Source of the DNA: Actinomycetota bacterium
GTDB lineage: Bacteria > Actinomycetota > Humimicrobiia > Humimicrobiales > Humimicrobiaceae
DNA length: 5,042 nucleotides
Assembly: GCA_016932375.1 (NCBI GenBank)
Contig: JAFGDA010000163.1
Coordinates: 1 to 5,042 of the forward strand
Reading direction: 5' to 3'
Shown: piece after piece, positions 4,984 to 5,042 of the stretch
How the letters are laid out: each line of letters opens with the position of its first letter
Position numbering within the stretch: position 1 is the first letter of the stretch
Made by a program: the position numbers and the translations under genes
The notes under the pieces: model-generated
The model's input: the letters and a program-made list of their open reading frames with translations, nothing else
What the model was told of the DNA's origin: nothing
The model's database searches: none

Positions 4984-5042
4984 TTACCTGTTTTCTAATG
5001 CTTTTTCATTGAGTGTAAAACCATACAGGCGCCAATAAACAT
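4984..5042 (-). CDS. Possible 3' end of an upstream gene (partial, very short)
   Basis: Reading leftward from the window edge, one frame stays open for about 19 codons, ending YGFTLNEKALENR and then TAA at 4984-4986. The composition (charged, helical-looking C-terminus) is protein-like, and the stop lies 22 bp before the -35 box of the next promoter, which would be a natural gene boundary. An open frame of this length in AT-rich DNA can easily arise by chance, and no domain is recognisable. Two other frames in this stretch stop a little earlier. Tentative; needs sequence beyond 5042. Confidence 0.25.
   Translation of the reverse strand, partial: VYWRLYGFTLNEKALENR

Overview
This window looks like part of the chromosome of an AT-rich anaerobic bacterium. 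The phylum cannot be fixed from the sequence. The anaerobic reading comes from the content: an iron-sulfur-rich NADH-oxidoreductase module of the NuoE/NuoF/HoxU type found in NAD(H)-linked hydrogenases and formate dehydrogenases. There are no RNA genes, insertion sequences or CRISPR arrays that I can support. All four well-supported genes lie on the minus strand, so they are described from right to left.

The right edge (4984-5042) may hold the last codons of an upstream gene. It is followed by a strong sigma70-type promoter (TTGACA, 17 bp, TATTAT) and a tandem Fur-box array of six GATAAT-like hexamers (4900-4935) lying over the expected transcription start. The first gene (3904-4878, TTG start) is the most unusual feature. 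It encodes a Fur-type winged-helix DNA-binding domain joined in one reading frame, through a polar linker and a helical stretch, to a complete NuoE-type thioredoxin-like [2Fe-2S] subunit. The Fur metal-sensing and dimerisation domain is missing, and NuoE occupies its place. Next come a 645-residue NuoF-type flavoprotein with an extra N-terminal [2Fe-2S] domain and a C-terminal 2x[4Fe-4S] ferredoxin domain (1821-3758), and a 206-residue HoxU/NuoG-N-like electron-transfer subunit (1040-1660). The last gene (360-848) is a separate full-length Fur-family protein with its own promoter and palindromic operator. It keeps the structural zinc CxxC pairs but lacks the usual regulatory-metal histidines. 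The stretch 1-359 is AT-rich, without a convincing gene, and contains a perfect 20-bp-arm palindrome.

Together the three enzyme genes could form a diaphorase that passes electrons between NAD(P)H, FMN and a chain of Fe-S clusters. No hydrogenase, formate dehydrogenase or other catalytic partner is encoded here. The new idea is a possible closed control loop. A redox-active [2Fe-2S] subunit carries its own DNA-binding domain, its promoter holds a Fur-box array, and the adjacent Fur protein has a nearly identical recognition helix and a similarly organised promoter. The fusion, motifs and operators are visible in the sequence; the regulatory loop is inference.
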